A stretch of DNA of 64,000 bases from Geodermatophilus africanus (GCF_900107105.1 NZ_FNOT01000008.1:153989-217988); one strand, 5' to 3'; shown: positions 16,713 through 31,625, numbered from the stretch's first letter. Notes: a model not told the origin generated them from the letters alone. Numbers and translations: made by a program.

Positions 16713-17207
16713 TCAGGGCCGCAACACGCGGACGACGTCGAGGTCGCGGTAGGACGCCTCCCCTTCGGTGACCTCCTGCATCCGCTTGGCGAAGTCCGCG
16801 GTCACCGGGTGGTCGGAGTTGCGCATCGCCGAGGTGTGGTCGGGGAAGGCGACTATCTCGACGTAGGTGTCGGCGCGGTGGCGGTCGGCAGCGACCACGC
16901 CCCAGCGGATGGTGGTCTCCTGCCCCATCCGCTCCCGCCACTCCTCCACGATGCGGCCGAAGCCGTCGAGGTCGCGGGCGTGGAACTCGATGAGCTGCAG
17001 GAAGGAACCAGGCTCGGCCAGGAGCCCCTCCTCGTCCCGCAGCCCGGCCCGCAGCCCCTCCCGCAGCTCGGCGCCGTCGGTGTGCCCGTGCGCGGCGACG
17101 GCGTGCGCCACCGCCAGTTCGAGGACCTCGTCCTCCTCGCCGGAGATCTGCACGGTGCAGCTGCGCTCGCCGGGGATCGTCCGGCAGTCCAGGCTCTTGC
17201 GCGCCAC
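16713..17207 (-). CDS. DUF1059 protein with C-terminal dimeric alpha-beta barrel-like domain
   Basis: Residues 1-60 (MARKSLDCRTIPGERSCTVQ, then EDEVLELAVAHAVAAHGHT) match DUF1059, a short Cys-containing domain of unknown function. Residues 65-164 (FLQLIEFHARDLDGFGRIVEEW, TYVEIVAFPDHTSAMRNSDH) look like an antibiotic-biosynthesis-monooxygenase or ferredoxin-like barrel. No haem or metal ligand can be assigned with confidence. The gene lies between sppA and ppiA on the same strand with gaps of 117 and 55 bases. Confidence 0.7.
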   Translation of the reverse strand: MARKSLDCRTIPGERSCTVQISGEEDEVLELAVAHAVAAHGHTDGAELREGLRAGLRDEEGLLAEPGSFLQLIEFHARDLDGFGRIVEEWRERMGQETTIRWGVVAADRHRADTYVEIVAFPDHTSAMRNSDHPVTADFAKRMQEVTEGEASYRDLDVVRVLRP

Positions 17208-17324
17208 GGCTCCTCCTCCGTCGCGAGGCCCCGGCCCGCCCGGCCGGTGGGCCAGTGGCCGGGGCGACGGTGGCGCAGGGAGGGAGCGGCGTCCAGTGCC
17301 GGAGGTCCTGGTCGCGCGGGTGCC

Positions 17325-18515
17325 TCAGCGCGGGGTGCAGGCGGCCGCGAGCTCCCCGTGGTAGGCGAGCACCAGGGGGGTGCCGGTGCACACGACGCTG
17401 CGCCCGGGCTCGCCTGCCACCGCGCCGACACCGGAGGGGCCCACCGGCCACTCGGCGCCGAGGAGGGACTCGACGAACCCCGGCGCCACCATCCGGTCCA
17501 CGCGGGTGTCCTCGGGGTCGACGCCGTTCATCTCGGCGGCGTACCGGTAGGCCTCCTCGCGGCCGAGGACCCGGTCGACCAGGCCCCGGTCCACGGCGGT
17601 GTAGCCGTCGAAGACGAAGGCACCCAGCTCGTCGACGATCGTCTGCGGCGGGATGCCCCGGGTCTGGGACACCCACCCGACGAACGCCTCGTACTCCCGG
17701 TCCAGGCCGCGTCCCAGGACGGCCCGCTCCTCTTCGGTCATGTCGCGGTAGGGGTTGCCGAGGTCCTTGCCGCGGCCTCGGGAGAGGTACTCCTCGGTGA
17801 CACCGCCGTCGGTGGTCACGCCCGGCTCCAGCAGCGAGCCCGGGATGCCGGTGACGTCGCGGAACCGCTGGAACGGGCCCATGACCACGCCGATGCTGCC
17901 GACGAGGCTGCCGTGGTCGGCGACGATCTGGTCGGCCCCCGCCATGGCGTACACCCCGCCCGAGGCCGACATGCCCTGCACGTGGGCCATCACCTGGTTG
18001 CCGGTCCGCTTCTGGTAGCGCTCCACGGCGTCGGCGATGGCGCGGGAGCCGTAGATCGTCCCCCCGGGGGTGTTGAGCTCCAGGATCAGCCCGTCGGCGT
18101 CCTCGGCCTCCAGGGCGTCGATGGTGTCGGCGACGTCGTAGCCGTAGGTCGCACCGCCGAAGGTGACACCGTCGCTCTCGCCGCCCAGGATGACACCGGT
18201 GACCGGGACGGCGATCAGCCGCGCCGAGGCACCCGCTGCGCCCCACACGGTCTCGGTCGGCGGCCCGGGAGGAGAGCTGTTGTCGGCCCCTGCGGTCAGC
18301 CCGACCAGGGCCAGCACCATCACCACGGTCAGCCCCAGGGCGACCCCGCCCAGCGCCAAGCCGGCGCCCAGGGCCGCCCCCAGCCCGACGGCGAAGCCGC
18401 GCCGGAAGTAGCCGGGCCCCCACACCCGCGGTGGCAAGGGCACCGGTACCGGCCGCGCCGCCGGCGGCGGGGTCGCCGGCGGCGGCGCATCGGGTGGTGG
18501 CAGCTGCGTGCTCAC
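17325..18515 (-). CDS. signal peptide peptidase SppA-like S49 protease
   Basis: This S49 (ClpP-fold) protease has a Pro-rich cytoplasmic start, one membrane helix (LALGGVALGLTVVMVLALVGL) and an outer protease domain. The catalytic Ser is in MSASGGVYAMAGADQI, followed by GSLVGSIGVVMG, with upstream ILELNTPGGTIYGS. The family degrades cleaved signal peptides and other membrane peptides. GTG at 18515 is chosen because the preceding in-frame residues lack family resemblance and a G-rich site lies just upstream. It is 396 residues long. Confidence 0.88.
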   Translation of the reverse strand: MSTQLPPPDAPPPATPPPAARPVPVPLPPRVWGPGYFRRGFAVGLGAALGAGLALGGVALGLTVVMVLALVGLTAGADNSSPPGPPTETVWGAAGASARLIAVPVTGVILGGESDGVTFGGATYGYDVADTIDALEAEDADGLILELNTPGGTIYGSRAIADAVERYQKRTGNQVMAHVQGMSASGGVYAMAGADQIVADHGSLVGSIGVVMGPFQRFRDVTGIPGSLLEPGVTTDGGVTEEYLSRGRGKDLGNPYRDMTEEERAVLGRGLDREYEAFVGWVSQTRGIPPQTIVDELGAFVFDGYTAVDRGLVDRVLGREEAYRYAAEMNGVDPEDTRVDRMVAPGFVESLLGAEWPVGPSGVGAVAGEPGRSVVCTGTPLVLAYHGELAAACTPR

Positions 18516-18686
18516 GTCGGGGCCCCCCGGGATGTCATGACAGCGGAGCGGCGACCCTAACCACGGACATCGGCCACGGACAGTCACCGCGCCGCGTCGT
18601 CAGCAGCCCGTGACCGGGCCGACCGGGGAAGGGGGACGGGTACCCACCGACCGGCAGGAGCGCAGGTCGGACCCTCGCTGGGCTGG

Positions 18687-18759
18687 TGGAGACGAGGGGA
18701 ATCGAACCCCTAACCCCCGCCTTGCAAAGGCGGTGCTCTGCCAATTGAGCTACGTCCCC
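18687..18759 (-). tRNA. tRNA-Ala(TGC)
   Basis: On the minus strand it begins GGGGACG and ends CGTCTCC plus A. The D-arm is AGCTCAATTGGCAGAGC, the anticodon loop TTTGCAA gives TGC, and the T-loop is GTTCGATTC. It has 73 bases, CCA not encoded. It pairs with tRNA-Ile nearby, as in other actinobacterial gyrA regions. Confidence 0.96.
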
Positions 18760-18787
18760 GGGGTGGGAGGCGGGGCCTCCCGGCGGG

Positions 18788-18931
18788 TCAGCGAGCGGCC
18801 GGCGTGCTGACCGCCTGGGGGCCGCGGGTCGCCTCGGCCCAGAGGTCAGCCTCTGCCCTGCCCGCCGAGCGCCGGCGGACGGCGGCGAGGGCGGTCGCGG
18901 CGGCGGCCGCGAAGACCAGCTTCCTGAGCAC
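18788..18931 (-). CDS. DLW-39 family small protein
   Basis: This 47-residue protein starts at GTG 18931, with GAGGAGG about 10 bases upstream. It has a hydrophobic N-terminal helix (LRKLVFAAAAATALAAV), then RRRSAGRAEADLWAEAT, which carries the D-L-W-A-E-A-T signature of the tiny DLW-39 family found beside DUF3566/gyrA and tRNA genes in actinobacteria. Longer in-frame starts would run back into the tRNA-Ile end and lack similarity. Function unknown; probably membrane-associated. Confidence 0.82.
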   Translation of the reverse strand: MLRKLVFAAAAATALAAVRRRSAGRAEADLWAEATRGPQAVSTPAAR

Positions 18932-19024
18932 GCGGGGTACCTCCTCGAGGGGAGTCCCCCTCCTCGAGAGGGGGCCGGAGGCCGACCCCGGGACCGGGGT
19001 GGGCCGGTGGGGCCAGTACACGGG

Positions 19025-19098
19025 TGGGCCTGGGAGGACTTGAACCTCCGGCCTCATCCTTATCAGGGATGCGCTCTAACCGCCTGAGCTACAGGCCC
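19025..19098 (-). tRNA. tRNA-Ile(GAT)
   Basis: On the minus strand it begins GGGCCTG and ends CAGGCCC plus A. The D-arm is AGCTCAGGCGGTTAGAGC, the anticodon loop CTGATAA gives GAT, and the T-loop is GTTCAAGTC. It has 74 bases, CCA not encoded. Confidence 0.96.
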
Positions 19099-19253
19099 GT
19101 GGACCTCGACCAGCGTACCTGCCGCCGGTACGCCGTCCGCAGGGGGGTGGTGCGAGGTCGACCTCGCGGGCCGGCTGCGGATACACGTCAGGCGCCCCCT
19201 GAGCAGGTGCGAGAGGACGCCTGTCGCGTGTTCGCCGAGGACGGGGTCCTCTG

Positions 19254-19925
19254 TCAGTCGCGCTCGGAGAGGGTGACCTCCAGGCCGCCGACCAGGTCGG
19301 AGCACATGTTGTAGATGAACGCCGCGACGGTGCACAGGGCGGTCATCAGCACGATGTTGATGGCCCCGATGACCGCGGCGCCACCGAAGACGATGCCCGG
19401 GGTGATGACCTCGCTGCGGCCGTCACCACCGGAGGCGCTACCGAGCTGGCCGAAGAGGTCGTTGAGGGTCTCGAAGACACCGAGGCCGGAGAGGATGCCG
19501 TAGAGCAGGCCGACGGCGACCATCCAGATGAAGAACATCGCGATCGACAGGACCAGCGAAATCTTCAGCGCGGAGAACGTGTCGATGTGCCGCAGCTGCA
19601 GCCGGGCGCGGCGCGGGCCGCGGGCGGACTTGCCGGCACCCCCACCACTCGCAGCGGAGGCCGCCACCGCACCCGCGGCGGGCTGCGCGCCGGTGGACGG
19701 GGAGGCGGCGGGCTGCGTGCCCGACGCCGGGCCGGTCGCGGCCGGGGCCCCGTCGGCGGCCACGGCCTGGCTCCGGGCGGTGTTCGCGCCGGGGATGGTC
19801 TGCGTCGACCCCACCGAGGGCGGATCGTCAGCCGCGGGCTGCTGACCGGTCGCCGTCCCCTGTGCCGGGGAGGTCTCCCCGGTCCGGGACCCGGTGCGCA
19901 CCGAACCCTGCGTCCGGTCGCTCAT
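19254..19925 (-). CDS. DUF3566 domain membrane protein
   Basis: The first 105 or so residues are low-complexity Ala/Thr/Gln/Pro. The DUF3566 domain (from RRARLQLRHIDTFSALKISL to the end) has two membrane helices: LVLSIAMFFIWMVAVGLLYGIL and VFGGAAVIGAINIVLMTALC. It ends with the conserved A-F-I-Y-N-M-C-S-D-L-V-G-G-L-E-V-T-L. Its place directly after gyrA matches mycobacterial Rv0007. Its role is unknown. A partial repeat motif (AGGACGGGGTCCT, 19238-19250) lies just beyond the stop. Confidence 0.9.
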   Translation of the reverse strand: MSDRTQGSVRTGSRTGETSPAQGTATGQQPAADDPPSVGSTQTIPGANTARSQAVAADGAPAATGPASGTQPAASPSTGAQPAAGAVAASAASGGGAGKSARGPRRARLQLRHIDTFSALKISLVLSIAMFFIWMVAVGLLYGILSGLGVFETLNDLFGQLGSASGGDGRSEVITPGIVFGGAAVIGAINIVLMTALCTVAAFIYNMCSDLVGGLEVTLSERD

Positions 19926-20039
19926 GCGAGTCTCCCGTTCCCCAGCGGCCCTCGCCGCTGCCTCACACCCGGGGTACCCGGCGCGCGGCCGGGAGCACCC
20001 GGGCGCCGGTCAGATCCCTGGTGGCTGTGACGGAGGAGC

Positions 20040-20071
20040 GGGGCGCCCACACCCGGGAGTGCGGACGCCCC
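20040..20071 (-). terminator. imperfect hairpin between gyrA and the DUF3566 gene
   Basis: The arms GGGGCGTCCGCAC and GTGTGGGCGCCCC pair at 11 of 13 positions, 24 bases beyond the gyrA stop. It may reduce read-through into the DUF3566 gene. Confidence 0.45.
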
Positions 20072-20094
20072 GCCTCTCCGTCATCGTCCCCAGA

Positions 20095-22563
<2,469 letters not shown>

Positions 22564-22650
22564 GGTTCAGGTCTCCAGGTCGTGCACAGATGGGAACGAA
22601 GTCGCGGGTCGGGCCCCTGCAGGACCCGACGCCGGCCCGCGTGCAGGTGG

Positions 22651-22740
22651 AAGGACCCCGTCCTCCCCACCCTCCGCGAGCTCAAAGCGGGACCCGGGAC
22701 GGGGCCGGGAAGAAGACGCTGCGGGGGGCACGGGGTCCTC
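22651..22740 (-). repeat. stop-proximal palindromic repeat, copy 7
   Basis: AAGGACCCCGTCC, CTCCGCGAGCTC, GGGACCCGGGACGGGGCC and a final CACGGGGTCCT end 2 bases from the gyrB stop codon. It lies inside the gyrB-gyrA gap. Confidence 0.65.
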
Positions 22741-22742
22741 TC

Positions 22743-26544
<3,802 letters not shown>

Positions 26545-26677
26545 CGGGGACCCCCTGCTCGACGGGTGCCGGTCGACGCGACCGCCGTTGGTCTGAGCGG
26601 ACCCTGCCGATGGTGGCGGGTCGACCGGGTGTCCTGCGACCCGAGCGCGCGCGGGGTCCACGGCCGACACTCGGGAC

Positions 26678-28210
26678 ATGGCCGAGAGCGACGGCACCAC
26701 CAGCGTCCCCCCAGCGAAGACCTGCCTCGTCACGGGCGCCACCGGCTACATCGGCGGGCGGCTCGTGCCCGAGCTGTTGGCCGCCGGGCACCGGGTCAGG
26801 GTGATGACCCGCGCCCCGGAGCGGCTGCGCGACCACCCCTGGGCCCGCCGGGTCGAGATCGCCCGGGCCGACGCCGCCGACGAGGAGGCGGTCGCGGCGG
26901 CCTGCGCCGGGGTCGACGCCGTCTACTACCTGATCCACGCCCTGGGCGCCGGTCCGCAGTTCGAGGAGACCGACCGGCGGACGGCGCAGGTGATGGCCCG
27001 GGCGGCGCGGGAGGCCGGCGTGGGCCGGCTGGTGTACCTCGGTGGGCTGGAGCCTGACGGCGAGGAGCTCTCCCCGCACCTGCGCTCGCGGGCCGAGGTC
27101 GCCGAGATCCTCCTTGGCTCCGGCGTCCCGACGGCCGTGCTGCGGGCCGCGGTGGTGCTGGGGTCGGGGTCGGCGTCCTTCGAGATGCTGCGCTACCTGA
27201 CCGAGCGGCTGCCGGTGATGGTGACGCCGCGCTGGGTGCACAGCCGGATCCAGCCGATCGCCATCCGCGACGTGCTGCGCTACCTGGTCGGCTGCGCCAC
27301 GCTGCCGCCGGAGGTGCACCGGTCCTTCGACATCGGCGGCCCGGACGTCATGACCTACCTCGACATGATGCAGCGGTTCGCGGCGGTGGCCGGGCTGGCC
27401 CGGCGGCGGATCCTGCCCGTCCCGGTGCTCAGCCCGGGGCTCTCCAGCCACTGGGTCGGCGTCGTCACCCCGGTGCCGGCGTCCATCGCCCGGCCGCTGG
27501 TGGAGTCGCTGCGCAACACCGTCGTCTGCTCCGAACACGACATCGCCCGGTACGTCCCCGACCCGCCGGAGGGGCTGCTCGGGTTCGACGAGGCGGTACG
27601 GCTGGCGATCCAGCGGGTCCGGGACGCGACCGTGGCCACCCGCTGGTCGTCGGCGTCCACACCCGGTGCGCCGTCGGACCCGCTGCCCACCGACCCGGAC
27701 TGGGCCGGCGGCACCCTCTACCTCGACGAGAAGACCCGGGAGACCTCCGCGTCACCGGAGGCGCTGTGGCGGGTGGTCGAGGGCATCGGCGGGGACGCCG
27801 GCTGGTACTCGTTCCCGCTGGCCTGGGAGGTGCGTGGCTGGCTGGACCGCGCGGTCGGCGGGGTGGGGCTGCGCCGGGGACGACGGTCGCCGTCGGACCT
27901 CTACGTCGGTGACGCGCTGGACTTCTGGCGGGTCGAGGAGCTGGAGGAGGGCCGGCTGCTGCGGCTGCGCGCCGAGATGCGGCTGCCCGGGCTGGCCTGG
28001 TTGGAGTTCCACGTGGAACAGGAGGACGGGCGCACCCGGCTGCGGCAGAAGGCGACGTTCAAGCCGAACGGCCTCTTCGGCCACCTGTACTGGCGGGTGC
28101 TCGTACCCTTTCACGGCCCGATCTTCGGCGGCATGGTGCGCAACATCTGCCGCGCCGCGGAGCAGGGCACGGCCGCCGCGGCGGGGCAGCAGCGCGCCCA
28201 CGCGGCCTAG
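26678..28210 (+). CDS. NAD(P)-binding SDR-type protein fused to DUF2867
   Basis: Residues 10-300 form an atypical short-chain dehydrogenase with GATGYIGGRLVPELLAAGH near the start, LVYLGGLEPDG and VLGSGSASFEMLRYLTERL. Residues 345-490 are a DUF2867 (SRPBCC-like) domain, with GWYSFPLAWEVRGWLDRAVG and LRLRAEMRLPGLAWLEFHVE. The C-terminus has GLFGHLYWRVLVPFHGPIFGGM. Similar two-domain proteins occur in many bacteria without a known substrate; a role in lipid or envelope metabolism is a guess. A parS-like palindrome lies inside this gene at 28006. Confidence 0.83.
   Translation: MAESDGTTSVPPAKTCLVTGATGYIGGRLVPELLAAGHRVRVMTRAPERLRDHPWARRVEIARADAADEEAVAAACAGVDAVYYLIHALGAGPQFEETDRRTAQVMARAAREAGVGRLVYLGGLEPDGEELSPHLRSRAEVAEILLGSGVPTAVLRAAVVLGSGSASFEMLRYLTERLPVMVTPRWVHSRIQPIAIRDVLRYLVGCATLPPEVHRSFDIGGPDVMTYLDMMQRFAAVAGLARRRILPVPVLSPGLSSHWVGVVTPVPASIARPLVESLRNTVVCSEHDIARYVPDPPEGLLGFDEAVRLAIQRVRDATVATRWSSASTPGAPSDPLPTDPDWAGGTLYLDEKTRETSASPEALWRVVEGIGGDAGWYSFPLAWEVRGWLDRAVGGVGLRRGRRSPSDLYVGDALDFWRVEELEEGRLLRLRAEMRLPGLAWLEFHVEQEDGRTRLRQKATFKPNGLFGHLYWRVLVPFHGPIFGGMVRNICRAAEQGTAAAAGQQRAHAA
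28006..28019. other. parS-like palindrome inside the SDR-DUF2867 gene
   Basis: GTTCCACGTGGAAC is a perfect 14-base palindrome identical to the first site before parA (41926). It encodes part of L-E-F-H-V-E-Q. It differs from the parS core GTTTCACGTGAAAC at two symmetric positions. Confidence 0.6.
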
Positions 28211-28251
28211 CGGCGTGACGGTGATGATCAGCTGAGCTCACCGTTCCGCGT

Positions 28252-28312
28252 CCTGGCTCAGCACCGGTGGTGAGCCAGGAACCGCGGTGATCAGCTCACC
28301 TGATCACCGCGG
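28252..28312. terminator. two adjacent hairpins between convergent genes
   Basis: The first has a 9-bp stem, CCTGGCTCA with TGAGCCAGG (28252-28279). The second has a 13-bp perfect stem, CCGCGGTGATCAG with its complement, and loop CTCAC (28282-28312). Both lie between the converging SDR gene and the ABC exporter gene, so the pair is a likely bidirectional terminator. Confidence 0.7.
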
Positions 28313-28314
28313 AA

Positions 28315-30084
28315 TCAGACCAACAGTTGGGCGGCGGCGAGCTCGCGGTAGAGCGGGCTGGTCTCCACCAGCTCCTCGTGGGTGCCGGTCGCGACCACCC
28401 GCCCGGCGTCCAGGACGACGATGCGGTCGCTGTCGAGCACGGTCGACAGCCGGTGCGCCACCACCAGCAGCGCCCGGTCGGCGGACGCCGCGGCCAGGGT
28501 GTCGCGCAGCAGCGCCTCGTTGCGGGCGTCGAGGCTGGCGGTCGGCTCGTCGAGCAGCAGCAGCGCCGGGCGCGACAGCAGCGACCGCGCGATCGCCAGC
28601 CGCTGCCGCTCCCCGCCGGAGAGCAGCACGCCGTCGTCCCCCACCGGGACGTCGAGCCCGCGCGGCGAGCGCTGCACCACCTCGGTGAGCCCGACGTCGG
28701 CCAGCACCGCCCACAGCTCGGGGTCGGTCGCGTGCGGCGCCGCCAGCAGCAGGTTGTCGCGCACCGACCCGGCCAGCACCGGCGCCTCCTGCTCGACGTA
28801 GCCCAGCCGGGCGCGCAGGCCGGCCCGCGGCAGGTCCCGGACGTCGGTCCCGGCCCACCGCACCGCCCCGCCGGTCAGCGGGTAGAAGCCCTCGACCAGC
28901 GCCAGCACCGTCGACTTGCCCGCACCCGACGGGCCGACCAGCGCCACCCGGCTGCCGGCGGGCACGGCCAGCGACACCCCGCGCAGCACCTCCGGGCCGT
29001 CCGGGTAGCGGAACGAGACGTCGTCCAGCTCGAGCAGCGGCACGTCGTCCCCCGGCGACGACGCGGGGACGGCGACGGCCGCTCCGCCCCGCTCGGGCCG
29101 CGCGTCGTCCTCCGGGTCGAGCGCGAGCACCTCCCGCACCCGCGCGAGCGCGCCCAGCCCGTTCTGCAGCTGGGTCCACGCCCCGATCGCCTGCCCCAGC
29201 GGCATGACCAGCAGGAACAGGTACAGGATGAACGCGACCAGGTCGGCGACGGCGATCGAGCCGGCCGCCACCCGGTACCCGCCCAGCCCGAGGACGGCGA
29301 GGAACGCCCCCTGCACGGCGATCGAGCCGGCCGGGCTGACCAGGGCCTCCAGCCGGGCCACCCGCACGCCGGCCTCGTAGGCCCGGCCCGCGCTGGCCGC
29401 GACGACGTCCACCTCGCGCGCGGTCGCCCCGCTGGCCCGGATGGTGCGCACCGCCGACAGCGCCCGCTCCACGGCGGCGGTCATCGCGCCGACCTCGTCC
29501 TGGGCCTGCCGGGAGAGCCGCTGCACGCCGCGGGCCACCGAGACGACGACCGCGAGCCCGACGGCGACCGACGCGACGGTGACCAGGAGCAGCCACCCGT
29601 CGACCAGCGCCATCGCCACGACCGCGCCCACCGCCACGACCGCGGACCCGGCCACCTCGACGACCCCGGAGGTCACGGTGGCCCGGAGCAGCGTGGTGTC
29701 CGCACCGACCCGCGACATCAGGTCCCCGGTGCGCCGCCGGTCGTACTCGGCGACCGGCAGCCGGAGCAGCCGGTCGGCCAGCGTGCGCCGGGTGGAGAGC
29801 ACCACGCCCTCGGCGGTCCGCTGCAGCAGGTACCCCTGCACCGCCCCGAGCGCCGAGGAGGCCACCAGGACGACGACGAGCAGGCCGACCGCGGGCAGCA
29901 GCTCCCGGCCGGCGCCGACGGCCTCGATCACCCGGGCGACCAGCACCGGCTGGGCCAGGGCACCGGCCGCGGCGACCAGCGAGAGGACAGCGGCTGCGGC
30001 CAGCGGGCGCCGGTGCGGCCGCAGCAGCGGCAGCAGCTCGCGCAGCGTCGCGGGAGGAGCGGCCGCTGTGGGGGTGGTGCTCAC
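28315..30084 (-). CDS. ABC exporter (fused membrane and ATPase domains)
   Basis: This 589-residue half-transporter has a six-helix type-I exporter domain (residues 1-310). The ATPase domain has Walker A GPSGAGKST, Q-loop GYVEQEAPVLAGS, signature LSGGERQRLAIARSLL, Walker B ALLLLDEPTASLD and the H-loop in VVAHRLSTV. Such proteins act as homodimers that pump lipids, drugs or peptides. It is not paired with a second half. The preceding unknown gene ends 16 bases upstream, suggesting co-transcription. Confidence 0.92.
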   Translation of the reverse strand: MSTTPTAAAPPATLRELLPLLRPHRRPLAAAAVLSLVAAAGALAQPVLVARVIEAVGAGRELLPAVGLLVVVLVASSALGAVQGYLLQRTAEGVVLSTRRTLADRLLRLPVAEYDRRRTGDLMSRVGADTTLLRATVTSGVVEVAGSAVVAVGAVVAMALVDGWLLLVTVASVAVGLAVVVSVARGVQRLSRQAQDEVGAMTAAVERALSAVRTIRASGATAREVDVVAASAGRAYEAGVRVARLEALVSPAGSIAVQGAFLAVLGLGGYRVAAGSIAVADLVAFILYLFLLVMPLGQAIGAWTQLQNGLGALARVREVLALDPEDDARPERGGAAVAVPASSPGDDVPLLELDDVSFRYPDGPEVLRGVSLAVPAGSRVALVGPSGAGKSTVLALVEGFYPLTGGAVRWAGTDVRDLPRAGLRARLGYVEQEAPVLAGSVRDNLLLAAPHATDPELWAVLADVGLTEVVQRSPRGLDVPVGDDGVLLSGGERQRLAIARSLLSRPALLLLDEPTASLDARNEALLRDTLAAASADRALLVVAHRLSTVLDSDRIVVLDAGRVVATGTHEELVETSPLYRELAAAQLLV

Positions 30085-30100
30085 CGGCCCGGACGCCGGC

Positions 30101-31069
30101 TCAGAGGGCGGGGGCCAGGGCGCTGACGATCGCGGTCAGCAGGCGGGCGTGGTGCTCGATCAGCTGCGGACGGTGCCCGTCGGGACGGATCGCCGCGATG
30201 TAGCCACCCGCCAATCCACCCCCATCAGCCCCCGCCGCCGTCCAGAACTCGTCGCCGTCGTCGGTCCCCAGCAGGAGGCCGCGCACCGTGGCGTCGCCGA
30301 CCAGCGCGCGGGCGGCCGGGCCGTCGTCGGCGGCCAGCAGCACCCAGCGGGTGTCGAAGGCAGGGTCGCCGCTGGGGACCTGCACGAGCCCGCCGGTGCG
30401 GTGCTTCCAGAAGCGGGCCGGCGACAGCCGCAGCGGCGGGAGGATGCCGAGCACCGGAGCGGCGGTGACCGCATACTCCGGCACCGCGTACCGCCCGGAG
30501 GCGTACAGGACGTCGAAGGCGACCAGGTCGAGCGTGCCGTGGCGGCCGCGCATCACGCCGGCGGGGCGGTGGTCCCTCGTGGCGCGGACCGGGGCCGTGC
30601 GCACCAGCTCGGCGAGGACGGCGTCCTCCGGCGCGGTGCCGTCGGAGATGGCCCAGCCCTGCTGGACGGCCCAGCCCTGCGCCCCGACGGCGTCGCCCTG
30701 GTAGGCGAAGACCTGCTCGAGCTCGCTGGGCCGGCGTGGCCGCCGGCTGCCGAAGAGGCCGCCGGGGACCGGCTGCTCGCCGGCGGTCTGCGGGCCGGCG
30801 GCCGGGGGCTGCGCCGGGCGTTCCGGGGCGGCGGGCGGCAGGTCCCAGCCCGGCGGCTGCCAGGCGGTGCTGCCGCCGCTCTCACTGCCGCCGCTCTCGG
30901 CCGGGCGGTCGGCGGCCGGCCCGTCGGCGGGCGGCTGCTGTCCCGGGATCTGCTCGGCCGGCGGCTGCCCGCCGGAGCCGCCGGCCCCGCCGAGGTGGCC
31001 GGGCTCGCGCCAGCCGCTGCCGTCGTCGGGGCGCTGCTCGAAGCCGTCGCGGTCGCGCGGGCTGCTCAT
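30101..31069 (-). CDS. protein of unknown function with Pro/Gly-rich N-terminus
   Basis: This 322-residue protein has a low-complexity N-terminal third (PPAEQIPGQQPPADGPAADR and similar). The folded remainder begins near SELEQVFAYQGDAVGAQGW and includes HGTLDLVAFDVLYASGRYA, ARFWKHRTGGLVQVP and RWVLLAADDGPAARALVGD. I do not recognise a domain, a signal peptide or membrane segments. It lies between DUF721 (55 bases upstream) and the ABC exporter (16 bases downstream) on the same strand. Confidence 0.75.
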   Translation of the reverse strand: MSSPRDRDGFEQRPDDGSGWREPGHLGGAGGSGGQPPAEQIPGQQPPADGPAADRPAESGGSESGGSTAWQPPGWDLPPAAPERPAQPPAAGPQTAGEQPVPGGLFGSRRPRRPSELEQVFAYQGDAVGAQGWAVQQGWAISDGTAPEDAVLAELVRTAPVRATRDHRPAGVMRGRHGTLDLVAFDVLYASGRYAVPEYAVTAAPVLGILPPLRLSPARFWKHRTGGLVQVPSGDPAFDTRWVLLAADDGPAARALVGDATVRGLLLGTDDGDEFWTAAGADGGGLAGGYIAAIRPDGHRPQLIEHHARLLTAIVSALAPAL

Positions 31070-31124
31070 CGCTGCCTCGTCTCCATGTGGGTCGTCCTCC
31101 CGGAGCCCCCGCGCCGGGCGGCTC

Positions 31125-31625
31125 CTACCCGTACGTGTCCCGCGGTCCGCGGCCGCGGACCGAGCGGGGGCCCTTCTTCCAGCTCGGGGCCGTCGGACCG
31201 ACAACGCGCAGCCGGGTCACGACGTCCCCGCCGACCGACGCGTGCAGCTTGGCGAGGATCGTCGGGGCCAGCAGCCGCAGCTGAGTGGCCCACGCGGTGG
31301 ACTCCGCGACCACCAGCAGCTCGCCCTCGGTGAGGGTCTGCGGCGCGCAGTGGGCGGCGATGTCGGGACCGACCAGTGCCGACCACCGGCCGAAGACGGT
31401 GCCGACCTTCGTGTGCTCGGTCCAGTCCTGGGTCCTGACGAGGTTGTCCACCAACCGGGCCAGTGGCTGCGGGTCGTCGTCCCCCGGCCGGGGCCCGCTC
31501 CAGGTGCGCTTCGGGCCGGCGATCCGCCGCCGGGTGGGGCGGGGCCGGGACGCCGACGCCGCGCGCGCCGCCTCCAGCGCCGCGCGGGCGATGTCGCTGG
31601 GCCGCGCCGGCCGCTCCTCGCTCAT
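31125..31625 (-). CDS. DUF721 / DciA family protein
   Basis: This 166-residue protein has an Arg-rich N-terminus (ARAASASRPRPTRRR). The DUF721 core has LVDNLVRTQDWTEHTKVGTVFGRW, VGPDIAAHCAPQTLTEGELLV and STAWATQLRLLAPTILAKL. Proteins of this family load or recruit the replicative helicase in bacteria without DnaC/DnaI. Its ATG overlaps the recF stop (ATGA), so the two are translationally coupled, as in mycobacterial Rv0004 after recF. Confidence 0.9.
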   Translation of the reverse strand: MSEERPARPSDIARAALEAARAASASRPRPTRRRIAGPKRTWSGPRPGDDDPQPLARLVDNLVRTQDWTEHTKVGTVFGRWSALVGPDIAAHCAPQTLTEGELLVVAESTAWATQLRLLAPTILAKLHASVGGDVVTRLRVVGPTAPSWKKGPRSVRGRGPRDTYG

